Below, piece after piece: positions 18,841-28,532 of a DNA stretch of 64,000 bases. The stretch comes from Halocynthiibacter styelae (GTDB lineage: Bacteria > Pseudomonadota > Alphaproteobacteria > Rhodobacterales > Rhodobacteraceae). Each line of letters opens with the position of its first letter. Position 1 is the stretch's first letter. A program made the translations under genes and the position numbers. A model generated the notes under the pieces. The model made no database searches, was not told where the DNA came from, and saw only the letters and a program-made list of their open reading frames with translations. Location of the stretch: NCBI RefSeq assembly GCF_016123485.1, contig NZ_JADCKQ010000006.1:124001-188000 (forward strand), read 5' to 3'.

Positions 18841-20061
18841 ATGATCTCTCCGCTGGCACCGAAAAACGGCTTTCCTTCCCTTCCCGAAATCAAAGGCGTG
18901 CGCTTTGCCGCCCTTGAAGCCGGGGTCCGATATCAGGGGCGAAAAGACGTGATGCTGGCGGAGCTTTGCCCCGGATCTGCTGTGGCGGGCGTGTTCACGC
19001 GTTCCGCCACACGATCTGCCAATGTCCTGGACTGTCAGGAAAAAATTGGTGGAAACACGGATGCGGGCGCTGCGATTATTGTAAATTCCGGTAACTCCAA
19101 CGCTTTCACCGGTAAGGCTGGTGAAGGTTCAGTGAAAGCCATCTGCGACGCTGTCGCCGCCACCTGCAGCCTGCCGGAAGCACGTGTTTTCACATCCTCC
19201 ACCGGGGTGATCGGTGAACGTCTGCCCCATGATCGCATCACCGCGAAAGTTGGTGAACTTGCAGAAAACCTGTCTGCCGGTGACATCAAAGACGCAGCCG
19301 AAGCCATAATGACCACTGACACATTCCCCAAAGGATGTGCCGCCGAAACACCATCTGGCGTGAAAATCGCGGGGATCGCCAAAGGATCCGGCATGATCGC
19401 GCCCGATATGGCGACCATGCTGGTGTATATTTTCACAGACGCAAAGATGAATCAGGCCCTGCTGCAATCTCTGCTGTCAGACCTGACCAACAAGACCTTC
19501 AACGCGATCACGGTCGATAGCGATACGTCAACCTCTGACACACTGCTTCTGGGCGCCACTGGCCAGTCTGACGCGCCGGAAATCCTTGCCGACAACCAGG
19601 ATTACACCGACTTCCGCAACGCCCTGCACAAAGTCATGCTTGATCTGTCCCATCAGGTGGTGAAAGACGGCGAAGGCGCGACAAAGTTCGTCGAAGTACA
19701 GGTGCACGGCGCTGACAGCGCCGTTGATGCCCGTCGTTGCGCTATGGCGATTGCCAATTCCCCCCTGATCAAAACCGCAGTTGCCGGCGAAGATCCGAAC
19801 TGGGGCCGCGTGGTGATGGCCGTCGGTAAATCCGGCGCAATGGCAGATCGCGATCTCCTGTCCATCCGTTTTGGTGACATTCTGGTCGCGGAAAAAGGCT
19901 GGGTGGCCGAAAGCTACACAGAAGACGATGGCGCCGCCTATATGAAAGGCGAAAACATCGTGATTTCTGTGGATCTCGGCCTGGGTGACGCGACGGACAC
20001 CGTCTGGACCTGTGATTTCACCAAACGTTACATCGAAATTAACGCGGATTACCGGTCATGA
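18841..20061 (+). CDS. argJ: bifunctional ornithine acetyltransferase/N-acetylglutamate synthase
   Basis: Recycles the acetyl group from N-acetylornithine to glutamate in arginine synthesis and may also use acetyl-CoA. The 406-residue precursor cleaves itself between A191 and T192 in the segment KGSGMIAPDMATM, and T192 becomes the nucleophile; both residues and the flanking block are intact. The ATG at 18841 gives the normal start MISPLAPK; it lies four bases after the parvulin stop and lacks a strong ribosome site, so reinitiation is likely. argG lies 25 kb away in this window. Confidence 0.97.
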   Translation: MISPLAPKNGFPSLPEIKGVRFAALEAGVRYQGRKDVMLAELCPGSAVAGVFTRSATRSANVLDCQEKIGGNTDAGAAIIVNSGNSNAFTGKAGEGSVKAICDAVAATCSLPEARVFTSSTGVIGERLPHDRITAKVGELAENLSAGDIKDAAEAIMTTDTFPKGCAAETPSGVKIAGIAKGSGMIAPDMATMLVYIFTDAKMNQALLQSLLSDLTNKTFNAITVDSDTSTSDTLLLGATGQSDAPEILADNQDYTDFRNALHKVMLDLSHQVVKDGEGATKFVEVQVHGADSAVDARRCAMAIANSPLIKTAVAGEDPNWGRVVMAVGKSGAMADRDLLSIRFGDILVAEKGWVAESYTEDDGAAYMKGENIVISVDLGLGDATDTVWTCDFTKRYIEINADYRS

Positions 20062-20456
20062 AAACAGTTCTGGTCTCTGCTGCTGCACTGATTGACACCG
20101 ACGGGCGTGTGCTGCTTGCGCAGCGCCCGGAAGGCAAATCCATGGCCGGTCTTTGGGAGTTTCCAGGCGGCAAAATCGAATCTGACGAAACGCCAGAAGC
20201 CGCGCTGATCCGCGAATTGCATGAAGAACTGGGCATTGAAACCTGGGAATCATGCCTCGCGCCACTAACCTTTGCCAGTCACTCTTATGACGATTTCCAC
20301 CTTCTGATGCCACTGTTTGCCTGTCGTAAATGGAACGGTATTGTTCAACCGCGCGAAGGGCAAAGCCTTAAGTGGGTGAAATCAAACGAACTTCGCAATT
20401 ATCCGATGCCAGCAGCCGATGTACCGCTGATACCCATCCTTCGGGATTGGCTATAA
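20058..20456 (+). CDS. mutT: 8-oxo-dGTP diphosphatase (Nudix)
   Basis: Sanitises the nucleotide pool by hydrolysing 8-oxo-dGTP. The 132-residue protein carries an intact Nudix box at residues 37-59 (GGKIE then RELHEELGI) and the MutT-like PEGKSMAGLWEFPGG block. It overlaps argJ by four bases (ATGA), so it is translationally coupled. Downstream of its stop no terminator is evident until the hairpin at 20727. Substrate is inferred from the close resemblance to MutT; other Nudix hydrolases could look similar. Confidence 0.9.
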   Translation: MKTVLVSAAALIDTDGRVLLAQRPEGKSMAGLWEFPGGKIESDETPEAALIRELHEELGIETWESCLAPLTFASHSYDDFHLLMPLFACRKWNGIVQPREGQSLKWVKSNELRNYPMPAADVPLIPILRDWL

Positions 20457-20576
20457 TCTTCATAAATCCGGCATTTACAGGCTACTAATTCTTTCCTAAG
20501 CTGGTTTTCGTAATCATTTCCCCATTTCCAGTCTTCACGCAATCTAACCAGGTCAGATGCCATGGGGGGCAAAACT

Positions 20577-20708
20577 ATGCTTCGGACTATTCTTGTGAGT
20601 AACTGTATTTCTGTTCAGGGTATGTTTGTGCGCAACCTGCAAAATGGTCGCATTGTTGTACGGGTCGGGGCCCAGCATTTTTCCGGCACACCCGTCGCCA
20701 ACACATAA
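20577..20708 (+). CDS. unrecognised small protein, 43 aa
   Basis: This small gene fills the 331-base gap between mutT and infB. From the ATG at 20577 it encodes 43 residues beginning MLRTILVSNCISVQG and containing FVRNLQNGRIVVRVG, a pattern of alternating hydrophobic and charged residues typical of a small beta-barrel or SH3-like fold. A GGGGGG purine run at 20564-20569 sits seven bases upstream. An in-frame ATG at 20562 would add five residues. A perfect terminator hairpin starts 18 bases after its TAA. I do not recognise the family and make no functional claim. No signal peptide or membrane helix is present. The 120 bases before it show no convincing promoter. Confidence 0.6.
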   Translation: MLRTILVSNCISVQGMFVRNLQNGRIVVRVGAQHFSGTPVANT

Positions 20709-20726
20709 ATTTCACCACCGGAATAT

Positions 20727-20758
20727 AAAAAAGAGGCGATTTTCATCGCCTCTTTTTC
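20727..20758. terminator. bidirectional rho-independent terminator
   Basis: GAGGCGAT (20733-20740), loop TTTC, ATCGCCTC (20745-20752), flanked by an A-run on the left and a T-run on the right. It can end the small plus-strand gene and also the infB operon arriving from the minus strand. Confidence 0.88.
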
Positions 20759-20787
20759 TTTGTCTTATCGCGGGATGCGCAATCTGA

Positions 20788-23280
20788 TTAGTCCAGATTG
20801 CGTTCAATTTCCTCACGCTCGAAGATCTCGATAACGTCGCCAGCGCGGATATCATCATAGGCTTCGAATGCCATGCCGCATTCCTGACCGGAAATCACTT
20901 CTTTCACTTCGTCTTTGAAGCGCTTCAGTGTTTTCAGCGTGCCTTCGTGGATCACCACGTTGTCGCGCAGCAGGCGAACACCTGCGGAACGACGTGCAAC
21001 ACCTTCGGTCACCAGACAGCCTGCAACGCGACCAACACCGGTCACTTTGAAGACGTCTTTGATCTGTGCATAACCGATGAACTTTTCGCGGATTTCTGCA
21101 GACAACAGACCGGAAGCCGCCGCTTTCACGTCATCCACAAGGTCGTAGATCACGGAATAGTAACGAATTTCCACGCCCTTCTGGTTCGCAGAGTTCCGGG
21201 CAGATGCGTTTGCACGCACGTTAAAGCCCATAACCGGCGCGCCAGATGCCTCGGCAAGGCCGATGTCAGATTCGGTGATCGCACCCACACCATGGTGAAG
21301 TACGCGCACACGAACTTCGTCGTTGCCGATTTTTTCCATCGCCTGAACAATCGCTTCAGCAGAACCCTGCACGTCAGCTTTAACCAGAATTGGCAGCTCT
21401 GACATGTTTTCGTTTTCTTTGGCCTGCGCCATCAGCTGTTCCAACGTGGTCGCAGCACCGGCCGCAGCACGTTTTTCTTTCGCAGCATGGGCACGATATT
21501 CGGCGATTTCACGGGCCTGCGCTTCGGCTTCCACCACGTTCAGAACGTCGCCTGCCTCTGGTGTGCCGTTCAGACCAAGAACCTCAACCGGAACGGATGG
21601 ACCAGCCTCGTCAACGCGGCTGCCCTTGTCGTCGATCAGTGCGCGGACTTTACCCCACTGCTCACCCACAACAAAGATATCGCCTTTTTTCAGCGTGCCA
21701 TTCTGAACCAGAACAGTCGCAACCGGGCCACGACCCACATCCAGCTGTGCTTCGATCACAGCACCAGAAGCGGCACGTTCAGGGTTGGCTTTCAGTTCCA
21801 GGATTTCAGCCTGCAGCGCAATCGCTTCAAGCAGTGCATCAAGACCCTGACCCGTATGGGCAGAAACTTCGATGTCCTGAACGTCACCAGACAGCTGTTC
21901 CACGATCACTTCGTGTTGCAGCAATTCGGTACGGACCTTCATAGGATCAGCAGCCGGACGGTCACATTTGTTGATCGCCACGATCATCGGCACACCGGCC
22001 GCTTTCGCGTGGTTAATCGCTTCAATCGTCTGTGGCATCACAGAGTCATCCGCAGCAACAACAAGTACAACAATGTCAGTCACTTGCGCACCACGGGCCC
22101 GCATGGATGTAAACGCCGCGTGGCCCGGAGTATCCAGGAAAGACAGCACTGCGCCGCCATCAGTTTTCACCTGATAAGCACCGATGTGCTGGGTAATACC
22201 ACCAGCTTCGCCAGCAACAACTTTCGCCTTACGGATCGCATCAAGCAGTGATGTTTTACCGTGGTCAACGTGGCCCATGATGGTGATGACAGGCGGACGA
22301 CCTTGCAGATCCTCATCCTTGTCTTCCACTGTATCAATAACGTCTTCAACGTCAGCGTCAGAAACACGAACGATCTTATGACCGAATTCTTCGATGACCA
22401 GTTCGGCAGTATCCGCATCAATGGATTGGTTCTGCGTCAGCATCATACCCATTTTCATGAGTGATTTCACAACGTCGGCAACACGTTCGGCCATACGGTT
22501 TGCAAGTTCAGAAACAACAATTGCCTCTGGCACCTGCACGTCGCGGATAACCTTTTCGCGCTCAACAGCATCACCCATAGCCTGACGGCGGGCACGTTCC
22601 TGCTTACGCTTCATTGCAGCCATGGAACGCTGACGACCACCTTCACCACCGGACAGCGCCTGGTTCAGGGTCAGCTTGCCGGAACGACGGTTGTCATCAC
22701 GACCACCTTTGTTGCCTTTTGGCTGACGGGTTTCACGTTCTGTCTTGCGCGGCGCAGAAGATGGCTTCGGCGCAGCGCGGGCCGCAGCTTCAGCATCTGC
22801 CGGTGTCGGCTTCGGTGCGGATTTCGCAGCGCGGGCTTCGACATCAGCGCGTTTCTTCGCCTCAGCAGCTTCTTTTACCTTGCGGGCATCGTCTTCCGCT
22901 TTCGCCTTGGCGCGTTCTTCGCGTTCACGCTCTTCGCGTTCTTTCGCTTCGATCTCTTCACGACGCGCCTTACGGGCCGCTTCACGCTCTGCTTCTTCAG
23001 CTTTACGCTTTTCAGCTTCGGCCGCTTCGTTGGCTTTCGCCGCGCGTACTGCCTTCAGGCGACGTTCCATTTCCGCATCGGAAATACCCGCCGGACGACG
23101 GGAAGGATTGCCGCCGGCACCACCACCAGCGCCTGACGGCTTAGCCGCACCAGGCTTCGGCACGACAACGCGTTTGCGTTTCGTTTCCACCACGACGTTC
23201 TTCGTGCGGCCATGGCTGAAGCTTTGCTTCACATTGCCTGGCCGAACGCCCAGTGTCTTTTTGCCGTCATTATCGCTCAT
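20788..23280 (-). CDS. infB: translation initiation factor IF-2
   Basis: GTPase that places fMet-tRNA on the 30S subunit. The 830-residue protein has a long charged N-terminal region rich in Lys, Glu, Ala and Arg (about 70-200), then the G domain from about residue 335 with [17 protein letters not shown] and NKCD, and the usual C-terminal domains. The ATG at 23280 overlaps the ylxR stop by four bases. It is the last gene of rimP-nusA-ylxR-infB, and the bidirectional terminator follows. rbfA is not next to it, unlike in many bacteria. Confidence 0.98.
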   Translation of the reverse strand: MSDNDGKKTLGVRPGNVKQSFSHGRTKNVVVETKRKRVVVPKPGAAKPSGAGGGAGGNPSRRPAGISDAEMERRLKAVRAAKANEAAEAEKRKAEEAEREAARKARREEIEAKEREEREREERAKAKAEDDARKVKEAAEAKKRADVEARAAKSAPKPTPADAEAAARAAPKPSSAPRKTERETRQPKGNKGGRDDNRRSGKLTLNQALSGGEGGRQRSMAAMKRKQERARRQAMGDAVEREKVIRDVQVPEAIVVSELANRMAERVADVVKSLMKMGMMLTQNQSIDADTAELVIEEFGHKIVRVSDADVEDVIDTVEDKDEDLQGRPPVITIMGHVDHGKTSLLDAIRKAKVVAGEAGGITQHIGAYQVKTDGGAVLSFLDTPGHAAFTSMRARGAQVTDIVVLVVAADDSVMPQTIEAINHAKAAGVPMIVAINKCDRPAADPMKVRTELLQHEVIVEQLSGDVQDIEVSAHTGQGLDALLEAIALQAEILELKANPERAASGAVIEAQLDVGRGPVATVLVQNGTLKKGDIFVVGEQWGKVRALIDDKGSRVDEAGPSVPVEVLGLNGTPEAGDVLNVVEAEAQAREIAEYRAHAAKEKRAAAGAATTLEQLMAQAKENENMSELPILVKADVQGSAEAIVQAMEKIGNDEVRVRVLHHGVGAITESDIGLAEASGAPVMGFNVRANASARNSANQKGVEIRYYSVIYDLVDDVKAAASGLLSAEIREKFIGYAQIKDVFKVTGVGRVAGCLVTEGVARRSAGVRLLRDNVVIHEGTLKTLKRFKDEVKEVISGQECGMAFEAYDDIRAGDVIEIFEREEIERNLD

Positions 23281-23909
23281 GTGCTCTCAAACCTTTCCGG
23301 CGACCCCATGTCACCGCCGTTTCCGCGTACGCCTGCAAGACGTCTGGCTTCCTGTACTACACGTATCGTGAGTCCGCCAGATGCAAGCGCACAATGTATC
23401 ACATTTTCCCGCCCGAAAGCCAAACCAAGTTCACTTGCGGTCAGAAGACCGATGAAACTATCGTCCCCGTCAGGGCGACGCAGCTTGGATTTTCCGCGCT
23501 CAGACCCGTCTGAGGCCTGCACAAGAACTTCTGCCGCATCCATCGCCAGAAGCCCCTTAACTTTTTCATATCCCTGCACCGCATAGCCGCCTTTGCGCGC
23601 CAGCGACAGCAGATTGATCAGATTGCGAAACAAAAGCGTCTCAACCTCATCCCGCAAATCATCGCTGACCTGCACTTTCTGCTTTGCGCCACGGGAAAAC
23701 AGCCCTTTCTGGACCGCTTTATCAAGCGCGGCAGGGTCTGCTGATACCCATATGCCGCGCCCGGGCAGTTTTTCAAGCACATCAGGCACAATTTGTGCCC
23801 CAGGCCCCACAACAAAGCGGATCAGGCCAGCTTTTGGCTGGACTTCACCTGTTGCGATGCACTTTCGCTCGCTGACCTCGCGGTCCTTTGTGCGGCCACC
23901 TCGTGCCAT
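23277..23909 (-). CDS. YlxR-like RNA-binding protein with L7Ae-like domain
   Basis: Protein of 210 aa typical of alphaproteobacterial nusA operons. The N-terminal YlxR (DUF448) domain shows [12 protein letters not shown] near residues 16-27 and PGRGIWVS near 50. The second half (about 95-185) contains [19 protein letters not shown], a hallmark of L7Ae/L30e-type RNA-binding folds. A function in ribosome or RNase P regulation has been proposed for YlxR, but this fusion is poorly studied. It starts with ATG at 23909, 24 bases after nusA, and overlaps infB by four bases. Confidence 0.9.
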   Translation of the reverse strand: MARGGRTKDREVSERKCIATGEVQPKAGLIRFVVGPGAQIVPDVLEKLPGRGIWVSADPAALDKAVQKGLFSRGAKQKVQVSDDLRDEVETLLFRNLINLLSLARKGGYAVQGYEKVKGLLAMDAAEVLVQASDGSERGKSKLRRPDGDDSFIGLLTASELGLAFGRENVIHCALASGGLTIRVVQEARRLAGVRGNGGDMGSPERFEST

Positions 23910-23932
23910 ATCCTACACTCTGAGGCCTGCGA

Positions 23933-25549
23933 TCAGGCCTCAGCCTCCTCGGAAAGTTCAGCGTCGCCTTCTTCAGCTTCGGCTTCCAGATCCGCCGGAT
24001 CCACCCAGCCCAGCTGAATACGTGCAGTCATCACAAGATCCTGTGCTTCTTCCAGAGAAACGTCGAATTTCTCAAGCACACCATCATCTTTCACACGCTG
24101 ACCATCAACAACGGTCCAGCCACCGGCCAGTTCCCAGTCGGCGCAGGTTGCGAAATCTTCCAGTGTCTTCACACCATCTTCCGCAAGCGCTTCGATCATT
24201 TGTGGTGTCAGGCCTTCAAAGGCGAACAGGCTGTCTTCGACGCCCAGTTCACGTGCCTTTTCAACGGCTTTCGCGTTCTGTGCATCCAGGAATTCACGGG
24301 CGCGGGTCTGAAGTTCACCGGCGGTGCCTTCGTCAACACCGTCAATCACCAGAAGTTCATCCAGTTCAACATAGGCAACTTCTTCAAGGTTGGTGAACCC
24401 TTCAGAAACCAGCAGCTGAGCAAAAAATTCATCCAGATCCAGCGTGTCGATGAACAGTTTGGTGCGGGTTGCGAATTCAACCTGACGGCGTTCAGATTCT
24501 TCAGCTTCAGTCATGATGTCGATATCAAGACCGGTCAGCTGGCTTGCCAGACGAACGTTCTGACCACGACGACCAATTGCCAGAGACAGCTGTTCATCAG
24601 GCACAACAACAGTGATGCGTTCTGCTTCTTCGTCCAGAACAACCTTGGTCACCTCTGCAGGCTGCAGCGCGTTCACAAGGAAGGTTGGCTGATCATCGTT
24701 CCATGGAATGATGTCGATTTTCTCGCCCTGCAGTTCGTTCACAACGGCCTGCACGCGGGAACCACGCATACCAACACAGGCACCAACAGGATCAATAGAA
24801 CCATCGTTGGAAATCACAGCGATCTTTGCACGTGAACCCGGGTCACGGGACACAGCTTTGATTTCGATGATGCCGTCATAGATTTCAGGCACTTCCATTT
24901 TGAACAGTTCCGCCATGAATTGCGGATCGGTACGGGACAGGAAGATCTGCGGGCCACGCTGTTCGCGACGCACGTCTTTAATATAGCAGCGCACACGATC
25001 ATTCGGGCGATAGCTTTCGCGGCCGATTTTCTCGTTGCGGCGCAGGATCGCTTCGCCACGGCCTACGTCAACAATAACATTGCCGTATTCTTCGCGCTTC
25101 ACCAGACCATTGATAATGGTACCGGCACGGTCCTGGAATTCTTCGAACTGACGATCACGTTCAGCTTCACGTACCTTCTGCAGGATAACCTGCTTGGCAG
25201 ATTGCGCCGCGATACGACCCATTTCTACTGGCGGAACTTCGTCAGACAGCTCATCACCAACCGCAGGATCAGCAGTATATTGCTTTGCCTGCTCAACAGT
25301 CAGTTCAGCCTGATAGTTTTCCAGCAGATCATCTTCAACAACAGTCCGGACGCGGGTGAATGTCGCCTTACCGGTCTTGCGGTCGATGGATACACGGATA
25401 TCCATCTCGCTGCCGTAACGGGATTTCGCCGCACGCGCCAGGCTTTCTTCCATCGCTTCGATAACCAGACCCGGGTCGATCATCTTTTCGCGGGCTACGG
25501 CCTCAGCAGTTTGGAGCAGCTCCAGCTGGTTTGCACTGGTAATCGCCAT
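23933..25549 (-). CDS. nusA: transcription termination/antitermination factor NusA
   Basis: Binds RNA polymerase and nascent RNA and modulates pausing, termination and antitermination. The 538-residue protein has the NusA N-domain, an S1 domain (about 135-200), two KH domains with VGACVGMRGSRVQAVVNEL and AIGRRGQNVRLASQL, then C-terminal acidic repeats ending in a run of Glu and Asp. Start ATG at 25549, two bases after the rimP stop. In other bacteria NusA autoregulates this operon; here a hairpin with a T-run in the rimP leader would be a natural target. Confidence 0.98.
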   Translation of the reverse strand: MAITSANQLELLQTAEAVAREKMIDPGLVIEAMEESLARAAKSRYGSEMDIRVSIDRKTGKATFTRVRTVVEDDLLENYQAELTVEQAKQYTADPAVGDELSDEVPPVEMGRIAAQSAKQVILQKVREAERDRQFEEFQDRAGTIINGLVKREEYGNVIVDVGRGEAILRRNEKIGRESYRPNDRVRCYIKDVRREQRGPQIFLSRTDPQFMAELFKMEVPEIYDGIIEIKAVSRDPGSRAKIAVISNDGSIDPVGACVGMRGSRVQAVVNELQGEKIDIIPWNDDQPTFLVNALQPAEVTKVVLDEEAERITVVVPDEQLSLAIGRRGQNVRLASQLTGLDIDIMTEAEESERRQVEFATRTKLFIDTLDLDEFFAQLLVSEGFTNLEEVAYVELDELLVIDGVDEGTAGELQTRAREFLDAQNAKAVEKARELGVEDSLFAFEGLTPQMIEALAEDGVKTLEDFATCADWELAGGWTVVDGQRVKDDGVLEKFDVSLEEAQDLVMTARIQLGWVDPADLEAEAEEGDAELSEEAEA

Positions 25550-25551
25550 AT

Positions 25552-26142
25552 TCAGTCCTCCTCAGAACCGTCTTCTGTCTGGATTTCATCAAATTGGTCT
25601 TCGTCAACAAGGCCCGCGTCTTTGCGCTGGCGCAGCATTTCAGAGATCAGGTCATCGGTCAGCACAAGCTTGGCTTCAGAAAGCCATTCAAACCGCAGAC
25701 CAATGGTCATAGCTTCAACGCCTTTGTTCGCATCAAGCGTGATCAGAACTTCGTCATTTTCAGTTCCGGCAAGCGTGCCCTTGAAACGGCGACGACCATC
25801 GATCAGTTCACTTGTTTCAAGCTTCGCAACATAGCCGTTCCAGGTATCAAAGTCCTTCAGGCGTGTCAGCGGCCGGTCAATACCGGGGCTTGAAACCTCA
25901 AGGGAGTAGTTTTCCACAATCGGGTCTTCCACATCCATAATGGCAGAGACCGCAGTGGAAATCTGGGCGCATTCATCAACGTCGATACCCCCATCCGGGC
26001 GCTCCACCATCAGCTGAAGCGTCGAAACATTACCGCTCATCAGGCGGATGCGCACGACTTCAAATCCCATATCCTCGATCACGGGCTGAAGCAGCTCGAG
26101 AAGGCGACGGTCAATCGCGGCTTTGGCAATAAGATCAGACAC
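25552..26142 (-). CDS. rimP: ribosome maturation factor RimP
   Basis: Assists 30S subunit maturation. The protein has 196 residues with the RimP N-terminal alpha/beta domain ([21 protein letters not shown]) and the central [14 protein letters not shown] signature. The open frame goes further upstream to an ATG at 26247, but the start is set at GTG 26142 because AGGGGA lies six bases upstream and family members start close to this point; the upstream part would translate straight through a terminator hairpin. It is the first gene of the rimP-nusA-ylxR-infB operon. Confidence 0.94.
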   Translation of the reverse strand: MSDLIAKAAIDRRLLELLQPVIEDMGFEVVRIRLMSGNVSTLQLMVERPDGGIDVDECAQISTAVSAIMDVEDPIVENYSLEVSSPGIDRPLTRLKDFDTWNGYVAKLETSELIDGRRRFKGTLAGTENDEVLITLDANKGVEAMTIGLRFEWLSEAKLVLTDDLISEMLRQRKDAGLVDEDQFDEIQTEDGSEED

Positions 26143-26167
26143 GGTTTTTCCCCTGATGTCAGAACAC

Positions 26168-26190
26168 AAAAAAACGGGCACACGGCCCGT
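26168..26190 (-). terminator. hairpin plus T-run in the rimP leader
   Basis: Minus strand: ACGGGC, five-base loop, GCCCGT, then seven T residues (plus-strand arms 26174-26179 and 26185-26190, A-run 26168-26174). It ends pip transcription, but it also lies downstream of the candidate rimP promoter, 26 bases before the rimP start, so it may act as an attenuator. Confidence 0.75.
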
Positions 26191-26242
26191 TGCATTATTC
26201 CGGTGGGCGTCAGGTTTGGACCCCAACGCGCCGTTGTTACAC

Positions 26243-26274
26243 CCCATATAGGCAAACTTTCCTGAGTCTGCAAG
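26243..26274 (-). promoter_or_regulatory. candidate promoter of rimP-nusA-infB, RpoH-like
   Basis: Minus strand: CTTG (26271-26274), 18 bases, CCTATATGGG (26243-26252), a full match to the RpoH pattern CYTATNTNNG. The same bases also read as a sigma-70 promoter, TTGCAG, 17 bases, TATATG. It lies just past the pip stop and predicts a leader of about 95 bases that contains the hairpin. Confidence 0.55.
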
Positions 26275-26280
26275 GCCTGT

Positions 26281-27255
26281 TTATACCTTCTCCTGCGCCC
26301 AGTCGTTTGTCGCCTGAACAAGGGCCCGGATGATACCAGGTTCTGACAGGGCATGACCGGCAGCAGGCACCATCTGCAATGTGGCATTCGGCCAGGACTG
26401 TGCCAGCGCCCAAGCGGATGTCGGCGGACAGATCATATCATACCGCCCCTGCACAATCACCGCCGGGATATGGGCGATCTTATGCAGATCCTGCAACAGC
26501 TGCCCTTCCTCAAGAAAAGCCCCATTGATAAAATAATGGCATTCCAGCCGGGCGAAAGCGAGGGCGTAGTTCTGCGGCACATTCACCATCGCGCCATTAT
26601 TGCCCATAGAGGCCAGAGCATTTTCCCAGACCGCCCAACTGACAGCAAACCGCCGCTGCGCCGCACCATCTTCACCAAACAGGCGTTTATGATAGGCCCC
26701 GATCAGATCACCCCGCTCTCCAACGGGCACAAGCGAAGTAAAGCGATCCCACTGTTCTGGCCAGAACTGCCCGGCGCCACCACCATAAAACCAATCAAGT
26801 TCAGCCTTACGGGCCAGGAAAACTCCGCGGAGGAACAGTTTTGACACATGTTCCGGATGCGTCTGCGCATAGACCAGCGACAGCGTTGCCCCCCAACTGC
26901 CGCCAAACACCGCCCAGGTGTCTATTCCAAGGGAATTCCGGATCTTTTCCATATCCGCCACCAGATCCCAGGTGGTGTTGTTCTTTACAGACGCAAATGG
27001 GCGGGACCGCCCACAGCCGCGCTGATCAAACAAGATCACCCGGTAAACCGCAGGATCAAAAAAACGCCGCATCATCGGGCTGCAACCGCCGCCGGGCCCG
27101 CCATGCACAACAATCACAGGCACGCCATCACGCCGCCCACATTGTTCTACATAAATCTGATGCCCGTCGCCCACATCCAGCATCTGCCGGTCAAATGGTT
27201 CGCTCGAGGGATAAAGCTGCGCATCTGCGCTGATTTGGCCTGAAGTCTTATTCAT
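26281..27255 (-). CDS. pip: proline iminopeptidase
   Basis: Alpha/beta hydrolase that removes N-terminal proline from peptides. The 324-residue protein has HGGPGGG near residue 53 (oxyanion region), the nucleophile elbow GGSWG near 118-122, and late Asp and His in QGRYDMICPP and AAGHALSEPG. The ATG at 27255 gives the usual family N-terminus (LYPSSEPFDRQMLDVGDGH); 29 further upstream codons lack family likeness. It diverges from ubiG across 81 bases. Confidence 0.95.
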   Translation of the reverse strand: MNKTSGQISADAQLYPSSEPFDRQMLDVGDGHQIYVEQCGRRDGVPVIVVHGGPGGGCSPMMRRFFDPAVYRVILFDQRGCGRSRPFASVKNNTTWDLVADMEKIRNSLGIDTWAVFGGSWGATLSLVYAQTHPEHVSKLFLRGVFLARKAELDWFYGGGAGQFWPEQWDRFTSLVPVGERGDLIGAYHKRLFGEDGAAQRRFAVSWAVWENALASMGNNGAMVNVPQNYALAFARLECHYFINGAFLEEGQLLQDLHKIAHIPAVIVQGRYDMICPPTSAWALAQSWPNATLQMVPAAGHALSEPGIIRALVQATNDWAQEKV

Positions 27256-27336
27256 AGAAATCCTGTAGCATTTCCTGGGCAAACAGGCGATATGCATGTC
27301 TGAAATTTGCGGCAACAAAACCACATGGGGGCCAGA

Positions 27337-28095
27337 ATGCAAGCCACTCCTTCTGAGAACAGCACGACGTTTGACGCGGATGAGGTCGCCAAATTTGAGG
27401 CCATGGCCGCTGAATGGTGGGATCCCAACGGGAAGTTCAAGCCCTTACACATGCTCAACCCCTGCCGCCTGGATTACATAACGCGCCAGATTGCAGCAGA
27501 ATTTGATCGTGATCTGAACGACACACTGCCGTTCAAAGGCCTGCGAATCCTCGATATCGGCTGTGGCGGCGGGCTGCTGTCCGAACCCATGGCGCGGCTT
27601 GGCGCAGATGTAATTGGCGCAGATGCGGCCGCCGGCAATATCCCCGTGGCCCAGGCACACGCCCGCCAAATGGGGCTTGAGATCGATTATCGCAATTGCC
27701 TGGCCGAAGATCTGGCAGAGGCAGGCGAAGTCTTTGATGTCGTCCTGAACATGGAAGTGATCGAACATGTGGCCGACCCACAGGCCTTCCTGAATGCCTG
27801 CAAAACCCTGTTGAAACCCGGCGGGCTGCTGCTGTGCTCCACCATCAACCGCAATCCCAAAAGCTTTGCTGTGGCGATTGTTGGCGCGGAACACATCATG
27901 CGCTGGCTGCCAAAAGGCACCCATGACTGGAAGAAATTCATCACCCCGGATGAACTGGTTGAACTCATCAAAAACGCTGAAATAGAGCCTGTTGATCGCA
28001 AGGGGTTCGTGTTCAATCCCCTGCTCTGGTCCTGGTCCATTTCTGATCGAGACCTGTCCGTGAACTATGTCACAGCCAGCGTGAACCGCGCTTAA
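27337..28095 (+). CDS. ubiG: ubiquinone biosynthesis O-methyltransferase
   Basis: SAM-dependent enzyme for both O-methylation steps of ubiquinone. The 252-residue protein has [15 protein letters not shown] near residues 23-37, typical of UbiG, and the SAM motif [20 protein letters not shown] near 71-90, then NMEVIEHV. The ATG at 27337 is chosen because GGGGG lies six bases upstream. Its TAA overlaps the stop of the convergent marR gene by four bases. Confidence 0.96.
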   Translation: MQATPSENSTTFDADEVAKFEAMAAEWWDPNGKFKPLHMLNPCRLDYITRQIAAEFDRDLNDTLPFKGLRILDIGCGGGLLSEPMARLGADVIGADAAAGNIPVAQAHARQMGLEIDYRNCLAEDLAEAGEVFDVVLNMEVIEHVADPQAFLNACKTLLKPGGLLLCSTINRNPKSFAVAIVGAEHIMRWLPKGTHDWKKFITPDELVELIKNAEIEPVDRKGFVFNPLLWSWSISDRDLSVNYVTASVNRA

Positions 28096-28532
28096 TCTTC
28101 GTCTAATTCTTCGCGCAGCGTCCGCAACACCGGCAGAGCTGCGCGGATCTTATCCGGTCCGATGTCATGCACCGCATCGCCGATCACCGGCGTCAGCGCG
28201 TGCAATGCCGCGTCGCGCGCTGATTTGCCCGCCGGGCTGATCGACACAAATTTACGTCGTGCATCATCCCAATCCGGGCGAATATGGATATATCCCGCCC
28301 ATTCAAGTTTCGAGAGCGTGTTTGTCATCGCACCCTTCGTCACATGAAAGGCCCGTGCAAGCTGCACCGGGGATTTCTCACCCTTCACATGCGCCAGATG
28401 ATTGAGCACAGAGAAATGCGAAAGCTCCATCCCTTTCGGCAAAGCTTTTGACAGCCGGTTGCGCGCCAGCTGTCCGGTCATAAAGACTTCGGAAAACAGG
28501 GCAATTGCCAGAGGATCGGAACCGTCGGTCAC
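28092..28532 (-). CDS. MarR-family transcriptional regulator
   Basis: Winged-helix DNA-binding protein of 146 aa. The core [53 protein letters not shown] region (about 37-86) holds the recognition helix around [14 protein letters not shown] and the wing. It starts with GTG at 28532, which overlaps the TGA of the preceding nitrilase gene (GTGA), so both are translated together. It probably controls a nearby unit such as the nitrilase-glutaredoxin genes; the ligand is unknown. Confidence 0.92.
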   Translation of the reverse strand: MTDGSDPLAIALFSEVFMTGQLARNRLSKALPKGMELSHFSVLNHLAHVKGEKSPVQLARAFHVTKGAMTNTLSKLEWAGYIHIRPDWDDARRKFVSISPAGKSARDAALHALTPVIGDAVHDIGPDKIRAALPVLRTLREELDED

